From: DASUZB01 sp036377075
GTDB taxonomy: Bacteria > Actinomycetota > CALGFH01
Length of the DNA stretch: 13,528 nt
Assembly: GCA_036377075.1 (NCBI GenBank)
Contig: DASUZB010000091.1
Span: forward strand, 1 to 13,528
Direction: 5' to 3'
The notes under the pieces were generated by a model. The model worked only from the letters and a program-made list of their open reading frames with translations, searched no databases and was not told the origin of the DNA. A program made the position numbers and the translations under genes. The number at the start of each line of letters is the position of its first letter. Within the stretch, counting starts at the first letter, position 1. This document shows, one piece after another, positions 12,806 to 13,528 of this stretch.

Positions 12806-13528
12806 TCATGCTGCTTCAGGCAGGGCTTGGAACTCGTCAAGCAGGACCTGCATCCGTTCGCCCATCTCTACCTGGGTCAGCAGGACACCTACGGTGCCGT
12901 CAGGGTCGACGAAGAAGTTGGTGCCCAGCCCGCCGGACCACCCGTAGCGGCCGGCCCGCCCGCCCTCGGTGTCGACACCGACGCCGAGGCCCCAGCCGGT
13001 ACCGTCCCAAAAGCCCGGGAAGAAGCCGTCCGGCGTCTTGGCGATGGCCGGCACCTGGTCGCTGGTCATCAGCCGGAGGTGCTCCTCCGACCCGACCGGC
13101 CGCCCCTCGAACCGGCCGCCGTCGGCCAGCATCCGGGCGAAGCGGGCGTAGTCGCGGACTGTCGAGACGAGCTCGGCGTGGCTCACGTCGAACGGCGGGT
13201 GCCCGGCGTAGAAGCCACCGGCGGCCGGTTCGAGTTCCACCAGGCCGGAGTCGGCGTGCCGGTAGCTGGCCGGCAGCCGGGCGACGCTGCCTGCGGACAC
13301 CCACAGTCCGGTGTCGCGCAGGCCGAGGGGTCCGAGCAGGTCGTCGGCCAGGTGATCCTGCAACGGCCGGCCGGCCACTCGAGCGAGCAGGATTCCGAGG
13401 ATGCCGAAGGAGTGGTGGTAGCGCCAGCCCTCGCCCGGCTGGAAGGCCAGGGGCAGTGCCGCCAGCCGGGCGAGCCACTCGTCGGCCCCCAATGTCACGG
13501 GGTCGACGCCAGCTTCGACTTCGCTGTC
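12806..13528 (-). CDS. Beta-lactamase-family serine hydrolase (N-terminus outside window)
   Basis: The C-terminal 240 residues of a class C beta-lactamase / esterase-like serine hydrolase. The frame is open to the window edge (upstream text SEVEAGVDPVTLGADEWLAR), so the GTG at 13498 is internal and the catalytic SxxK motif lies outside. Family features present: PGEGWRYHHSFGILGILLAR, the tyrosine motif region, here Tyr-His-His in place of Tyr-x-Asn; LGPLGLRDTGLW; VSTVRDYARFARMLADGG; and GWSGGLGTNFFVDPDGT, the third motif, of the W-G-G-x-G-T type found in EstB-like enzymes rather than Lys-Thr-Gly. Such proteins are usually esterases or peptidases and only rarely confer beta-lactam resistance. 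Whether it is exported cannot be judged without the N-terminus. A strong hairpin follows the stop. Confidence 0.9.
   Translation of the reverse strand, partial: DSEVEAGVDPVTLGADEWLARLAALPLAFQPGEGWRYHHSFGILGILLARVAGRPLQDHLADDLLGPLGLRDTGLWVSAGSVARLPASYRHADSGLVELEPAAGGFYAGHPPFDVSHAELVSTVRDYARFARMLADGGRFEGRPVGSEEHLRLMTSDQVPAIAKTPDGFFPGFWDGTGWGLGVGVDTEGGRAGRYGWSGGLGTNFFVDPDGTVGVLLTQVEMGERMQVLLDEFQALPEAA

Noticed and set aside
1..13528. CRISPR array, insertion sequence or integrase
   Set aside because: No regularly spaced repeats, transposase motifs or recombinase motifs were seen on either strand.

Overview
The window is very GC-rich DNA with GTG starts, GTGA stop/start overlaps and long shadow ORFs opposite real genes. 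The proteins look actinobacterial (ECF42 sigma factor with a DGPF partner, DUF6597-type AraC regulator, Streptomyces-like eCIS genes), so the source is probably an Actinomycetota chromosome. I cannot place it below phylum.

Left part (1-6071, minus strand): one end of an extracellular contractile injection system (eCIS), a phage-tail-like particle. In transcription order the genes are a tandem AAA+ ATPase (Pvc15-like), a DUF4255/Pvc16-like tail-terminator protein with an added beta-sandwich domain, a contractile sheath, an inner tube, a small tail-assembly-chaperone-like protein, its DUF6760 partner, and a Pro/Ala-rich protein that runs off the window. Spacing is tight (overlaps or gaps under 30 nt), so this is probably one operon. 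The spike, baseplate and remaining genes should lie beyond position 1. On the plus strand, divergent from the ATPase (6269-9175), is a 968-residue DUF4157 (eCIS-core metallopeptidase-like) protein with a helical middle, a Pro-rich linker and an unrecognised C-terminal domain: a candidate injected effector.

The strongest unusual signal is at the chaperone/DUF6760 junction. DUF6760 has no ATG, GTG or TTG start in its frame near its conserved beginning. It lies in the -1 frame of the chaperone. The junction carries a canonical slippery heptamer (C CCG GGG), an 8-nt spacer and a 12-bp stem-loop. This matches the G/GT (lambda) and E/E' (P2) tail-chaperone frameshift, and predicts that DUF6760 is made only as a 173-residue fusion.

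Boundary (9176-9404): a stretch closely resembling the 3' half of an actinobacterial tRNA-Arg, without a recognisable 5' half upstream. It may be a relic attachment site marking the edge of an eCIS island; no integrase is visible.

Right part (9405-13528, minus strand): ordinary chromosomal genes. These are a DHFR/RibD-like reductase, an AraC-family regulator destroyed by an internal deletion, a translationally coupled DGPF (YCII-like) protein and ECF42 sigma factor with a candidate self-recognised promoter, and the C-terminal part of a beta-lactamase-family serine hydrolase. Strong hairpins follow the sigma factor and the hydrolase. The stretch 10511-10951 holds no gene I can support.
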